Origin: Blastomyces gilchristii SLH14081
Taxonomy: Eukaryota; Ascomycota; Eurotiomycetes; Onygenales; Ajellomycetaceae
Direction of reading: 5' to 3'
DNA: 64,000 nt
Assembly: GCF_000003855.2 (NCBI RefSeq)
Contig: NW_003101674.1
Span: 87,378-151,377, forward strand
Shown here: piece by piece, positions 1 through 12,565 of the stretch
Layout: each line of letters begins with the position of its first letter
How positions within the stretch are numbered: the first letter of the stretch is position 1
The notes under the pieces: generated by a model
Told to the model about the DNA's origin: nothing
Seen by the model: the letters and a program-made list of their open reading frames with translations, nothing else
Databases searched by the model: none
Program-made: the position numbers and the translations under genes

Positions 1-576
1 ACGACGTGTTACTTGGATTGAGTGCACTAGATCTACTTCCTTCCTGCAAACTGCCCGTTTGGGTTTCTTGTTTTCAGGCGCCCAGATCTGTCAAAGGGGA
101 GAGGGCTTTGGTGCAATTATTCCGTAAAACAAAACCTTTTACTCGCTATTTTTAATAGCTTCACTTTATCCCGTTTATTTTGTACGCCGAAGGGTCTCCG
201 AGAAGTCGGGTTCATGCCAAGCACTTGCTCTGTTCTCATTGTATGTATGTACACTTTTGTAGAAAAAGTAAGTAGTGATTGTTACCACTATGAGTATTAT
301 TGCATACCTCAATTCGTCAGCTGCTTGTTCAATTTGCATTTTTTATGTCTCATATTGTTGTATGAATATCGGCTCTTAGTAGTACCCATTGATATCAAAC
401 GGTAACAATAGCGATACATGATAGAAATGACAAAGGTTGGCGGGACATTTTGTCTCCGGTCCCATCCGTAATTCTTGTTCAAGATGGAAACAAACGGCAT
501 TCAGTTTCCGTTTTTGGAATACGGGGTGTCTTCTGTCAATGGCGGGGTTAGTTCGCGTTCTTCTGGGGGGCAGCTT

Positions 577-589
577 GGGGGGGGGGGGG
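577..589 (+). repeat. Poly(G) tract, 13 nt
   Basis: An uninterrupted run of 13 G. Such a run is prone to sequencing-length error. It lies in the gene-poor left part and has no evident function. Confidence 0.9.
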
Positions 590-776
590 TCCTTGCGTCC
601 TACTTAAACCACTATAATTGTTGCGCCAGGATAAATGATTTCAACGGCCGAGGGAGATGGAGGCTAGACCTATCAAAAAAGTTGCATTATCTATTTAATC
701 TCTTATCTCCATTAGGATTATCAAATTGTTGAACACGCTTCAGCGATCACGCCCGAGTCTGTGTAGCGGTTTTTAA

Positions 777-796
777 TTTTTTTTTTTTTTTTTTTT
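777..796 (+). repeat. Poly(T) tract, 20 nt
   Basis: An uninterrupted run of 20 T in the gene-poor left part of the window. Confidence 0.9.
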
Positions 797-3700
797 GTGC
801 ATCGGTGCACAGAAGCGTGGAATGTACCGATACAATGCGTAGAGCTCTAAGTTACGGAGTAGGCTCTCGGACTTTTTTTTACGCAGGTAGCAGGTAACCA
901 GCCATATTGCCCAAGGCCCTACGCCGTTTGGATGATAATAAAATAGTTAGCGGGGTTTCGCGTTCATAGAGGTGATATGATGAGATGATTGGGATGTGTT
1001 CAGGCGATTGCAATATTCCATTTCTCCCCTCCCTTTTCGCCAACCAAACCAGATGAAGCGGGAGGGACGGACAAGGTCAGTTTATCCTCAGTCATGTACA
1101 TGTACACTACTTCCATTATCGACGATGCAAAGAAGTGTACTGAAACTCGTGCTAGGTGGTCCATGCTGGGCATATTTATGACGTTACACACTGTCTACAC
1201 CTTTTCTAGAGTAATAGTTGGGCCGATAAGGGACACAGAACACATTGAGCACCCCATTCCGCGTCTGGAACCATTGTGTGCGGGAGCCAGGGTAAGGCGG
1301 ATAAGCCCGCAGTGATCATACCTTCCTCGGATTGGGCCAGGATAGTTCCGTTCCGTCCGTGGGGAAATAAAACGGTATAATGCAACATGTAAAAAAATGG
1401 CATTGGCAGTCGAATCGCATTATTCATGCACAGAATCGAATATGATGTCAGACAGACGAGAGCATTACGAGTATAGGGAAGATGTGATAAGAGACATGGG
1501 TTTACGGCAGGGACTCAAAGAAAAATAACGAGGCCACGTTTTCAGAATGCAGCTTGCTCGAAAAAGCGTTTATTCTCGGTCTATAACAACAGAGTAAGGC
1601 GTTTGCATCCTCTTTTCTTCCCGCTACGCTATGTTTACATGTTTACTTGCCCAGAATCTGATAGAGGTTCAATAAAATAGAGTTCGAGATGTGGAGAGCT
1701 TCTTCGGTGGAGCATCATCATACGAATCCTAATTGGCCTAAACATCCAGAGAACTGATTAAGGTGTACCAAGGGCAATGCTAGCGCAACTTAATTTGGAC
1801 GTTGGAGATCCTCCGCTCCCGCCCGTTCGAGATGGTGGGTTCTGCCTCGTGTGTCAGAGTCTGTGAGCGTACAACCTATATCAAGCGGTTGTATATCTGT
1901 GTTTGGCATTTGCATGGCTTTTCCCGGGAGTACGAAAACTTCCTATCGAAATACCCCTTTGGGACGGCGCCCCCTTTCCTGTGGAACTCTCCAACGCTTT
2001 TGCTTGCTAGACCCAGGGCGCTTAACATTGCCACGCCTGATGACAAACAGTGTATCTCAAGGCCCTCCACATGACAAAATGCTATCCAAGCCATGATATA
2101 CTGCACGTTCCTTATCGAGTCAGTTGTGCTACTTTGTTGGCAATTAGTACATGACGTAGGTGGGGGTACCTCATAATCTTACCGCTCAAGGCTCGATTAG
2201 GCAGTTCGACACTGTCCTTTTTGTGCTCCATTCAAAATATTTCGGCGAATGATATTCTACCACCGCCGGATTTTGGAGTGCCAAAATTATACATGCTCAT
2301 AGTAACGGGTGTATAGCTTTTTACATCCAATTCTGGACCGGAGATGGGTCAATGGAAGCAAAGACCGAGCAAGCAGTTAGCCGCAACAAACGAACGCCAC
2401 GGTCCATTCAACGAATTTTTAAGCTTTATCTTTCATTGGTCCAATTTACCCCGCGAGGTGATAACCAAAAGATCAGCCCTGGGGAACAAAGAAACCTTCG
2501 GCGGATAGTGGCTGAAGAACCCTGGTTCTGGGACCAACGGGTCAACGCCCATGGGAATCTGCGCCTGAACTGCTCTCGGGGGAACGCCCAGAAGTTGTAT
2601 TGTTCCAGATATCTTTCACTCATGCGCACCTTGCATAGGAACCAGGAAACAAGGGTACAGCGTACAGCCGATTACAGGTGAGAAATACCCTAGTGGCTGT
2701 CACGAGAATGTAGACCCAATCAGGGTATTTGCTGTTGTGCCTTGCATATCACGACGGGTGGAGATGATAGGTTGGAAAATTAACCTGGCGAGGCCAATCC
2801 TCTTCCACTCTTTGCTCCATGAGCCATTTTTGGAGGACGGGGGAGGGAAAAGAAACGGTAAAACCAATTCAGCTATGTATTGTCGTTTTTATTCTGCCAA
2901 TTATCCATGCTCCAGCCGTCAATCACCATGCCGGTTAACAATAGCTGCTTGCATGTACATGTACATGTACGTTCGCATGGCGAGGAAGATAATGCACATG
3001 AACGGCCTCGCGACTATTTACCCCCGTTTGACTGATGCACGATTCACTACGCGATGGCCGAAATTCTTCTTTGAAGGAGCTGACATACAGCTGACAGCTA
3101 TCCGGGCATCGGCTATTGCCACGCATTCTGTCATTGCGTACTCTCTCAGTCCATACTAGAGATCGAGGCCTCTTTCTGGATCTTTTCCAAATTTGTCAGC
3201 GGTAATTCACGGATTGGAGATCTCCAATTAACCTGGTATTCGGAGCCGTTTTCCGCTCCCATAGTCATGGAGCTGGATAATACCAGTTTTTCGGTGTGGC
3301 TAAACGCTATCTCTCTTTGGGTATTCAATGAGCCGGAGACAGAGAAAATGAAAGTCAAGCCTAACTTCCAAAGTTCTTTCTTTGGTTCGATTGAACTCAC
3401 TATGTTTTTGTCTTCTGTGACTTTGGTCAAACAAGTATTAAAGAGGTCTGAATACTTGGGGCTCTTCGCACTACTTTCGCAATGCGAGCAGACCAGTGAG
3501 CAGGCCAGGTAGCGAATAATATCTATTTCCACCTATATAGTTACAGATGTTTGGTAGGCTGACATATAGTTCGATGGTCTCAAATAGCAATTTCCGACTG
3601 AGTCGCTAGTTGTTTTGTATTTGTGGCTTTGTATACAACGAATCCTTTGAAACTTGGTAGTAAAAGATTATCAAAATTATCAAAGATGTTGAGTTTCGGG

Positions 3701-3817
3701 GGAAATTTTGCAAATCACCATCCGATATCGCGGATATTGGGACTAACTCTGTCCGTGCGACTGAGAATAGGATTACGGCAAAATTCTTTTCATTATCAAA
3801 AAAATTTCCTATTCACA

Positions 3818-3909
3818 AGCTTTATTGCGCCATGAATGAACAGGCTTCTGTTTCATTGATATCTGTATGTTATGAGAAACTTATCAATCTACGAGCTTTA
3901 TTGCGCCAT
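3818..3909. repeat. 16-nt direct repeat pair
   Basis: The 16-mer AGCTTTATTGCGCCAT occurs at 3818-3833 and again at 3894-3909, start to start 76 nt apart. The surrounding sequence is AT-rich and also repeats ATTATCAAA (near 3668, 3677 and 3792). It could be the relic of a local duplication or mobile element; no coding remnant is recognisable. Confidence 0.6.
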
Positions 3910-6196
3910 CAGTTGAGGACGATCATTCTATTCAAGAGCTTACTGAACAATTTCCTCTTTTGACTTGTCAGCTGCGTACCTAGAACCTCTGTATACACTA
4001 CCCGGAAAACCAGAGTTTTCTGGATTCGTCATCTAACTATTCATGATTCGCAAAATGGTTTCCGAATATTTCTTCGACATACACGAACATGCAATACAGG
4101 TAGATTTTTAACGGTTCTGTTCCCGTATTAACTGCCTAGCTCTCATCCAGCGTTGAAGGTGCAAGGAATCCTAGTAAACAAAGTTCATACTATTACAACA
4201 TAAAAACTTTATTTTTACTCGCCGCTTACTTTATTTAGTATCTTAACTACCTCATGACTAAAGCTTAAATTCTGAGAAACCAGCAACAAAGCAAGATTAA
4301 CGGCTGTTTCCCGACGGGCAGCTGACTAACTACAAGAAAAGAGCTGCATCAACCCTAAGATCAGTCACCTGAGGAGCACGTCAATCCAGTTCGAAAACCC
4401 GTTGCTCAGAAGAAAATCGTTTCTCACTAATGGACTAATGGCCCAGATGTTAATATGCCATCCTCGTGAAGCCAGGATTGACGGATTGTCGATACCCTCC
4501 CAGTGCCACCCAGTGAGACAAGGCATAACGTACCCATAAAGCGCGGCATGAGAGATTCCATCTCAAGGTGCCAGGCAATCCACCTCGGGATGGGCGAAAA
4601 AGCCTCGACTCCCACAGCGTTTGTGATTGAATCAGCATTCTCCACGCCGCCGACTTGGCTAACGTACGTTCCATTTTAGCCAGCAAGATACCACTCACTA
4701 TCGAATGTACACGTCGTACACTATGCCTTCCCACAATTTCAATCACTCTGAACGGACGAACATTTATTACGTCAATGAAATAGAGAGAGTGTATCCGCCC
4801 CCACACGCAGCCACTGATATGATTAAACAACATCCGTCCGGAGAGCGTCCGATGACGTTTGGGAAAACTTGTTGGATGGTCGACGCCACTTAGTGCTATA
4901 GGTTCAAAGATAGATGGTGCGCTTGAAATCAGGCTTTTTGGGGACTTGTTCGTAGTTGGACCTCGAAGAAAAAAGAAGCACAACAAGTACATTCATGCGT
5001 GCTCCGTTCCTAGGTATGCGTGAGAAAGATATAGACATAGAACGGAGTTTGGAACATATGATACCTAGCCAGCAGTCTCCGGCATCAAATCAGTTTTGCA
5101 ACGATGCCATATGCCCGCCAAACTTCTAACTTCTACGAGGTGGGAGAAAAATGATGTGGGTCATGTCCACCCGAAAGTACGCGCGCTTGAGCAGCTGAGC
5201 AGCTGAGTATCTGTTGTGATGGTCGTATCTGGGTATTACTAGAGCGACATACGCAGTAGGAAGCTAGTAAGGTTCTGCATGCCATGAAGGCCTCATCTGG
5301 AAATCAATTGCGTATTCATAGTTTTTCCTGTTACGTGACTCCAGACGAACGAGTTGTCGAGAAAAGTCGGCTTACCTAGGTTTAGAAATGCATTTATATC
5401 AAATAAAAAGAAAGGTATGGTCAACTTACCACTAGAAAGAACATTCGCACAGCAAATCGTAGCCAACATTTAACTTTCCCATGGCAGAAGTTCTATTCGC
5501 ATCCATCTCTGAGTGGACTTATCCTCCCAACTCCAAATAGTTCGATTACTCGCTCACAGACAAGACTCACAATTGGAAAATAAACTATTTATCGGCGCAA
5601 TCTGCGTTAATGTTGAGACAGGTAATCTCAGACGCCTTATTCTGTACCTCACAATCATTGCATTTGCAGGTCGATAAGCGAAATGTCCCATACAAAACAG
5701 CCATCATTCGACCAAAGAAAGAGCCTCACAACGCGAAATCCTGTAAGGAATGACATTTCCTCCCTTTTTCTTCTCAGACGCTCACAGTACAAGCAGCAAC
5801 TCATACTTGTAGACGTTGGCTTTGATGCACGTGGGCGGAATATGAATGATAAACTCGGCTATCTCCCCCCTCAGTGACTATGCCCTCAGTTCGACAAACC
5901 AAATGCTTTTGGCGAGCTATCTTCGTTCCGGGCAGGTCCCTCGGGCATTTTCAGGCTTGTAGTAGATGCGTTGTTGTTGTGTCCTGAAAAAAAAAATTTA
6001 AGGTTGCAACCTAGTGGGTGTCAGTGAGCTGAACAGCCAATCATTGCTCCTGAGTGACAATCCACCACACGAAGGAGTATATGTATGATGCATTAGTACA
6101 TGTACATCCACGATTTCATATTCCCTTACTTTGAAAAGTTCACAGCTGTTTCCTATTCCTGGGTCAAACCAAGATTTTTGTCGTCTTTAACTCACC

Positions 6197-7597
6197 ATGT
6201 CCCCTTCAGGACATGACACCAATACAGATGAAACACAGATAAATAATCCTCAGGGAATAGTAGAGTCTTCACAACCCAACGTCGAAAAACAGGGCATCGT
6301 CGAACCGGACAAGGCTGTCAAGGTGTCCTTGTTTAAGGGCCTTGGGATTCTCGATCGATTTCTTGCACTATGGATATTCCTTGCGATGGCAATCGGCATT
6401 ATCCTTGGTAATTTTGTCCCCAACACTGGTCCAGCGTTGAGAAAAGGAACATTTGTTGGTGTTTCCGTCCCCATTGGTATGTTCAGGGCATGGCTTTCTT
6501 TTCATTTTTCCTTTACCTTCCGTTTCTTTTAGCCAGGTGCTGATGAGGTTTTAAGCAATTGGTCTTTTGGTCATGATGTACCCGATCCTATGCAAAGTGC
6601 GCTATGAATCTTTGCACCGCCTCTTCCAAACTCGCCAAATATGGATCCAGATTTCTTTCAGCATTTTTGTCAATTGGGTCATTGCCCCCTTATTAATGGC
6701 AAGTGTCGCACCCTCTCTCGTGTGGTCAACAGAACATAGTGGCTAATATGCCATGTCGTCTTTAGTTGGCTTTGGCTTGGGCTTTTTTGCCAGATAAACC
6801 GGAGCTTAGAGAGGGTCTTATTATTGTTGGGTTGGCAAGATGCATAGCAATGGTGGGTAGAGGAAAACTCCACCATTATAGCAATTCACGCAAGCTCCGG
6901 TTAAAGCTAACGGGTTGGCATCGTGTTCCGTAAACTGTAGGTTTTAATTTGGACGGCCCTTTCTGGCGGTGACGGCGAATATTGTGCTATCCTCGTGGCT
7001 GTCAATTCGCTGCTTCAAATGGTCCTCTTCGCGCCACTTGCTATTCTTTTCATCAATATAATCGGCAATTCTGGCAGCCAAGCCACACTATCTTACTCGA
7101 CTGCAGCCAAAAGTGTTGCAGTTTTCCTTGGAATCCCACTTGGAGCTGCGATCGTGACTCGATTTAGTCTACGGAAACTAGTCGGTCCGGCTTGGTATGA
7201 ATCCACGCTCTTGAAGTGGATGAGTCCATGGTCTCTCATAGGCCTTCTCTTCACCATCTTCGTGCTGTTTGCCTCCCAGGGTCGGCAGGTTGTTCATCAG
7301 ATAGTTTCAGTCGTCAGAGTCTCGGCTCCTTTGATTGTCTATTTCGTCATCGTATTCTTTGCGACTTTATTCGTCACCTACAAACTTGGGTTTGGTTACA
7401 AACTCTCTTCCACGCAGAGTTTTACTGCCGCCAGCAATAATTTTGAGCTCGCCATTGCTGTTTCTGTTGCGACATTTGGACCCAACAGCAACCAGGCTCT
7501 AGCATCAACCGTCGGACCACTGATCGAGGTGCCAGTGTTGCTCGGCCTAGTTTACGTTGTTAAAGCAATCGCGAATCGGGTGGGTTGGAAAGATTGA
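6197..7597 (+). CDS. ACR3: Arsenite efflux transporter, ACR3 family
   Basis: Plasma-membrane carrier that exports arsenite. Exons by eye: 6197-6476, 6556-6698, 6766-6852 and 6941-7597, giving about 388 residues, close to yeast Acr3 (about 404). Start is an ATG in a CACC context. After a hydrophilic N-terminus of about 50 residues come about ten hydrophobic segments. Family signatures visible are LLVMMYPILCKV, PLLM joined across intron 2 to LALAW, GLARCIAMV with the conserved transport cysteine, and NNFELAIAV near the C-terminus. Intron 2 appears to use a GC donor (GCAAGT) instead of GT. No arsenate reductase or ArsH gene lies nearby, so this is a stand-alone arsenic resistance gene here. The family assignment is firm; exact splice sites are inferred. 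Confidence 0.93.
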
Positions 7598-8551
7598 CAT
7601 TGGAGAAGCCCCTTCGAACATTCGAAAGGATAGGAAAATAGGAGTTGGCTTTGGTCATTGTGACAGTGTTAGATAATGGTTTTCTCAGCGCGAAGGTACT
7701 TTCAGGCCTTGATTTGATAATCTAGCGGTTAACGGAGAGACATAAATGTCATTACCGAAATGAATATAAGTAGACTCCAGCGATACACACCTGATTTCAC
7801 TCTCCCCCATTGGCTGATAATGATTATATGCCCTGTGCCATTTCTAGTTCAATATAGCTAGAAGGTTAATAATTATTTGAGCGACAAAAGGGCGGCCATC
7901 CTCCAACCCTGAGAAAGCATTGGGCCCAATCGATAACCATGTAAATTAGTCGAATGACAAGGGTAATGACCGGGTGCCATTTGTGTAGAACATTGGGGCA
8001 AAAGAGCTCAATCATCATCATGCTATGGCAACAGTTTATGGTTACTTTGTCTCTCTTCTGGTTTGAAATTTTGAGTTGACTGTTCTGCAAGCCCTTAGGC
8101 CAATTGCTTATCGAGCGACAAATAAAGAAGAGCATCAAAAGAAAAAAAATTCATCGCGATAATCATCGAAATAGTGGTATCTGAATTGTTACTATTTGAA
8201 TGATCTTATCGTATGTACACGCCATGAATATTCAACTCATCCGAGAAGTTGGAGAAAGGACGAAAAGCATTTGGGAGCAGAATTTGGAGGTTGAGGACAA
8301 CATGACATAAGCAATGACATAATGGGCAACTAGCTTGAGAAGCTTGCGCGCTAGTCTGTTTTTGGAACGCTTGAGCTCACCCCCGTGTGACGACAAAAAG
8401 GCTTCATTGTCAGCCGCGATATTAAACACCAACATACATAAGTGGACGCCTTTCATCAATTGCCCTTTGGCAATTCTTAAAACTAGTATCATCACAGCAT
8501 CGCACACAACCATATTACAACTTGGTTTAAGAACTTTTGTGCTTTGTCAAT
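7598..8551. other. Intergenic, ACR3 to NCBP3-like gene
   Basis: About 950 nt between two plus-strand genes. It should contain the ACR3 3' UTR and the next promoter. I see no RNA gene, repeat or recognisable ORF. Confidence 0.6.
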
Positions 8552-10086
8552 ATGGAGGTGGCTTCTTCCCTTCACCCGCAGCCTACCAATGGCACAAATC
8601 TCAATCCCAGCATGATAGATTCCTCCATGGATATCGACATGGACCTTGATCTAGGTCCTTTACCAGAACCAGAACCAGAACATGTTGGAATTGTTAGTAT
8701 AATTCACACTGCTCTACTATCACTGTATCTTTCTAATAGCTATCTGTATAGCAGGCGCAAGTTCCATCAGTTACGGCAGAAGAAGCAGTGGCAAGCTCTC
8801 ACCTCAACGAGGAGCCTCAGTTTGAAAAGGTTCACATCCGGGGAGTTGATGAACTTACCACAGAGGATCTAAAGCGGTACTCAAGTGAGCATTTCGTGAC
8901 AGAAGAACTCACCCGGATAGAATGGATCGACGACACGTCTGCAAATCTGGTGTACAGCTGTACCGACATCGGGCTACAAGCGCTGGCTACATTTTCACAA
9001 CAAAATCCCGAGGAGGACCCGTCGCCATTACATTCATTGCGACTACGGACGGCGAAATCCCTATCTACACACCCAGAGTCGGTTTTGCAAGTACGAACAG
9101 CGGTGAAGACAGATCGAAAAAGGCAACGAGCCCACGAGTCTAGTCGTTTTTATCTTATGCATCCAGAGCATGATCCCCGCGAACGAATGAGGAGAGAGTT
9201 TGCCGACAGACGGCGTAGCGGTCGGCGGGACGATAGTGAGAGTGATTACACCAGAAGACGATTCGATGACAGGGAACATAGACGAAGACGGGGTCGTGCC
9301 AACGAAGAAAATCTCAGCGAGAGTATGTACGATGATGACGGGGGCCGGAGTAGAGAGAGGAGCGGCTCAAATGAAGGCAGGTTGAATGGAGATAGAGGTA
9401 GAGATAGATCGAGACGTGATAGGCGAGATACGATTGAACTTTTTCCTGATGACGGCCCTGGCTCGTCAGGGCGACTTCGGGATCGTAGCGCTTCTCCGCT
9501 TAGAATGGAATTCGACCAAGACTCAACGCTAGATAGCCGGGAACGGACCCGTAAATCATTCAGAAACCGCTCTCCAAGAAACAGCCGAAGCAGAGATCTA
9601 ATGTCGCGGGCTAACGAATACGCTACTATCGATGACGGCTCTGGGCGTCCTGAGCTATTCCCGAATAAAACAACATCCAGCTACCTCAAAAGGGAGCTTT
9701 TCCCCAAAAAATCCACCTCGAGCAACCATCGCCGTTCGGATGCGTTCGATGCTGCGGACGAAACCGCAGATCTATTTTCTAAACACATGCCTGTTCCATT
9801 GATGGATGGCGCCAGTGGTGGCGAGGCATCCGGCAGATCAACAGGTCCGGTTGAATTATTTCCAGATAAAAGTGACAACAATGGTATGAGCATTCATGGT
9901 GCTGCCTCGGAGGACCAGGGGATCTCTATACGCGGTGCTGCCCAAGGAATATCTATCAAAGGTGCTGCCTCCGTTAGAGAACTATTTCCTTCCAAGTATA
10001 ACAGCAATGAGGGGAAGGAGCTGTTTTCTGACAAGCTTCAAGGCCGGGGGGGCAAGCGTAGGAAAGCGGAGGATATGTTCTCCTAA
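8552..10086 (+). CDS. NCBP3-like nuclear cap-binding protein
   Basis: Probable homologue of human NCBP3 (C17orf85), an mRNA cap-binding protein of nuclear RNA export. Exons 8552-8692 and 8752 (or 8755)-10086, about 491 residues. Start is the ATG at 8552; an in-frame TTG upstream is not used. Residues about 70-125 form the degenerate RRM-like domain, with IRGVDELTTEDLKRY and IEWIDDTSANLVY, matching the WxDD signature region of the family. A basic segment ending FYLMHPEHDPRERMRRE follows, like the family's conserved C-terminal block of the core. The rest is disordered, Arg/Ser/Asp-rich, and carries about seven copies of an ELF(P/S) motif at residues about 276, 348, 362, 387, 415, 457 and 470, plus three SI(H/R/K)GAA repeats. 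Family call is good; cap binding is inferred. Confidence 0.8.
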
Positions 10087-10748
10087 GGGAATTGACGTTT
10101 TTGCTCTTTATTTCCTCCGTTTGCTCGCGATGATTTGATGATAGGTCAGATGTTTGGACAGATAAATATATTTTTTATTAGTTTTGTTCCTTTCTCTTCC
10201 TTTCGCTTTGGGTAGTTAACTATCATATTCCTTCTGGGTCAATCTGACATGAATTTTTTAATAGAGAGGGTATATTATTAATTTTTTTATTTGTATTTTG
10301 GCAATAAATCTCTCAGTTCTCCAGTATGGACAGTGGGTTGTGACGCCATTTAGTAGATACAATAGTTTTTAACAAAGGCAGCACGGGGTGCTTCCAACTT
10401 CCAAGCGTGAACCTCCATTCCCAGAATCAAAGACTCTTGTCGGAATCATACGCAATTTTCAAGCAATTTTCAATACTATAATTACGTGGTGGACTTCTAA
10501 GCCAGTGGTGGAAGATGAATCTGGCATTTACCAGACTCATCAAGCGCCTAGCTGCCGAGAATACGGTATAAATAAATATACAACTATTTCGCCATGTTCC
10601 GCTTCATCCTTGTCATGGTACGGCTTTTTTGCCTCCCAAGCCTCCCCAGACTGATCATCTCTAGGAAACAAGCCAAAGTTAAAACGGGAAGATGCAAATA
10701 CTGTAAAATACAGAGAGCACTGCAAGAAATTTCAAAAGGGACTCTCCA
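10087..10748. other. Intergenic, NCBP3-like to LisH/WD40 gene
   Basis: About 660 nt, AT-rich just after the upstream stop. Expected 3' UTR plus promoter; short open frames here have no family resemblance. Confidence 0.6.
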
Positions 10749-11053
10749 ATGTCCTCATCTCCATCTCCCCGTCCGCCCTCTTTATCACCATGCGTCCTCG
10801 TAGCTCGGTTCCTCAGGTCCAACAATTACGAGCAAACACTAGCAGCATTTCTCGAAGAAACGGGCCTGCCGCCCGACTTAGGTCTCTCGGCTTTGGAGCC
10901 AAGGAGTGAGGATTGGACTATTGAGAAAATTCTGGAGGAAAAGATGGTTTTTGATAAATCCCTAGAATTTGAAAGAACTGCCCATGAAGAAGGGCAGGAT
11001 GGGTGGAGCATTCCTGGTGAGTTTTTCTTTTTCTCTTCTCTCTCTCTCTCTCT

Positions 11054-11107
<54 letters not shown>

Positions 11108-12565
11108 TTCGACTTTAAGGAATATTTTATATATCCTCGAAATTTTCTTAATACCCAGATCTTTCCGGCTAAATGTGCTTTATATTCTCGGTTTGCACTC
11201 TGTCGCGCCTTGATATATGTTACTGCTGGACGGCAGGTCAGTTTGTTATCCTTATAACGACTCGACGATCCCAAGCTTCATCCCTAGAGTAGAAGAGGCA
11301 CTCATCTACTTATGTCAGTAAATCATGTACTAAACCAGACCCTAGCACCATCGACACCAAACATCATTGAGACTCCAAGCAAGTCGAACCTAGTCACCGT
11401 CACTGTTCAACCCTATATAAAATCATCAGAAGATGGCCATCCGGAAGAATCGTCAGTGATCATTGCTTCGGGGGCGGACAAGCGCGTGAGTCTCTATGAA
11501 GTTGACGCCCCCTACTCTGTCATATCTACATTCAAAGACCTAGTAGATTCCCCTCTTCTTTCTGGCACCTGTCTCTACGATGGCGCATACCGAGCCACGA
11601 CAACGATGTCCGGGCAACTATTGCTATTCCAAGGACAGAAAATTATAGCATCCAGAAAAGATCATACCAAATGTGCCGTAGCGGTGGTGGCGTTCCAGGA
11701 AGAGCAGCCGATATTCCAAACCACGTGGCTAGCGACGGCGGGGTGGGATTCGAGAATATATATCTACCGCATCACAATCCCAGATGTAGGTGCGCAGCTC
11801 ACAATCGGTGAACCGCTAGCGGTTATCAAAACGGCCACGGTACCGGAGTGCATTCTCTTCATGCGCAGCCAGGGTACGGGGGACCTAGTCCTTCTGGCCT
11901 CTGTAGCTGATTCAACATACCTATACTATTACCTCGTCGAATCGCCCCTTAACAGGCTCGAAAGAGGGCATAGAACGATCAACAATCAACCGCACGAATG
12001 CCCACTTCTTGGAAAGCAGGATCTATCACCACACTCGAATGCATGGGTTGCGTTCTCCCCCGCATGTTTTGCTCTTAGTCCGCGAGACCCAACCCTTCTT
12101 GCTGTCGCGACCTCAAGCCAGCCGTATATGAAACTCATATTTGTGCGGATTCTCATGCCATCGGCATCACCATCTACACCGCCTGAACGTAGGCAAAGCT
12201 CCGGCCAGCGGGTGACACAGGCATTACGCGCGATGGCAGATCTTGGCATCCATAATCGAGAGGACGCTGCCATCCTTGCTCAAGTGAACACGATGGCGCC
12301 ACAAACAGCATATTCTACCCCGCAGGTTGTTTGGAGGCCCGACGGGTCTGGGGTTTGGGTTAATGGAGAGGATGGGGTGATTAGGGGTATAGACGCTAGG
12401 ACGGGGAAGCTGGTCGTGTCTTTGACAGGAGGACATGAACCTTATACCAAGGTCAGGAGTATCTGGGCAGGTTGGGTTCGCTTGAATGACGGAGAGAATG
12501 AAGAACGGCTGGTTAGTGGTGGATTTGATAAGAAGTTGATTATGTGGACGCCAGAGCGTAGATAA
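10749..12565 (+). CDS. LisH domain, WD40 repeat protein
   Basis: Exons 10749-11016 and 11346-12565, about 495 residues. Residues about 15-50 form a LisH motif (VARFLRSNNYEQTLAAFLEE), a dimerisation module. Exon 2 encodes a WD40-type propeller: VIIASGADKRVSLYEV, TTWLATAGWDSRIYIYRI and a final RLVSGGFDKKLIMWTP repeat are visible. The acceptor at 11345 was chosen because it keeps the frame and lies just after a TACTAAAC branch-point-like sequence; an acceptor at 11297 also keeps frame but lacks pyrimidines. The 329-nt intron holds a CT repeat and a 45-T tract. No enzyme activity is implied; such proteins usually scaffold complexes. I cannot assign a specific orthologue. Confidence 0.75.
11039..11101 (+). 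repeat. (CT)n and poly(T) inside an intron
   Basis: A CT dinucleotide repeat (11039-11056) runs directly into 45 consecutive T (11057-11101). It sits in the single intron of the LisH/WD40 gene, upstream of the proposed branch point. Tract length is likely variable between strains and sequencing runs. Confidence 0.9.

Larger units (their letters stand above)
1..6196. other. Gene-poor region
   Basis: No recognisable gene. Reading frames here are short or open with non-ATG codons, and none matches a family I know. The longest ATG-led frame is 4450-4992 on the minus strand (180 codons), without a recognisable domain. The region holds a G run (577-589), a T run (777-796), a 16-nt direct repeat (3818-3833 and 3894-3909) and ACATGT-type palindromic stretches near 1094 and 2953. 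Decayed genes or transposon remnants are possible but not demonstrated. Confidence 0.5.

Noticed and set aside
2352..2681. 109-codon ATG-led plus frame
   Set aside because: Composition and lack of family resemblance suggest chance; the opposite strand is open over the same stretch.
3146..3532. 128-codon minus frame with moderately protein-like composition
   Set aside because: Begins with GTG, has no recognisable domain and no defined splice partners.
4450..4992. 180-codon ATG-led minus frame in the gene-poor left region
   Set aside because: No motif, membrane pattern or spliced extension that I recognise, and no neighbour that gives context. Could be a decayed gene; not called.
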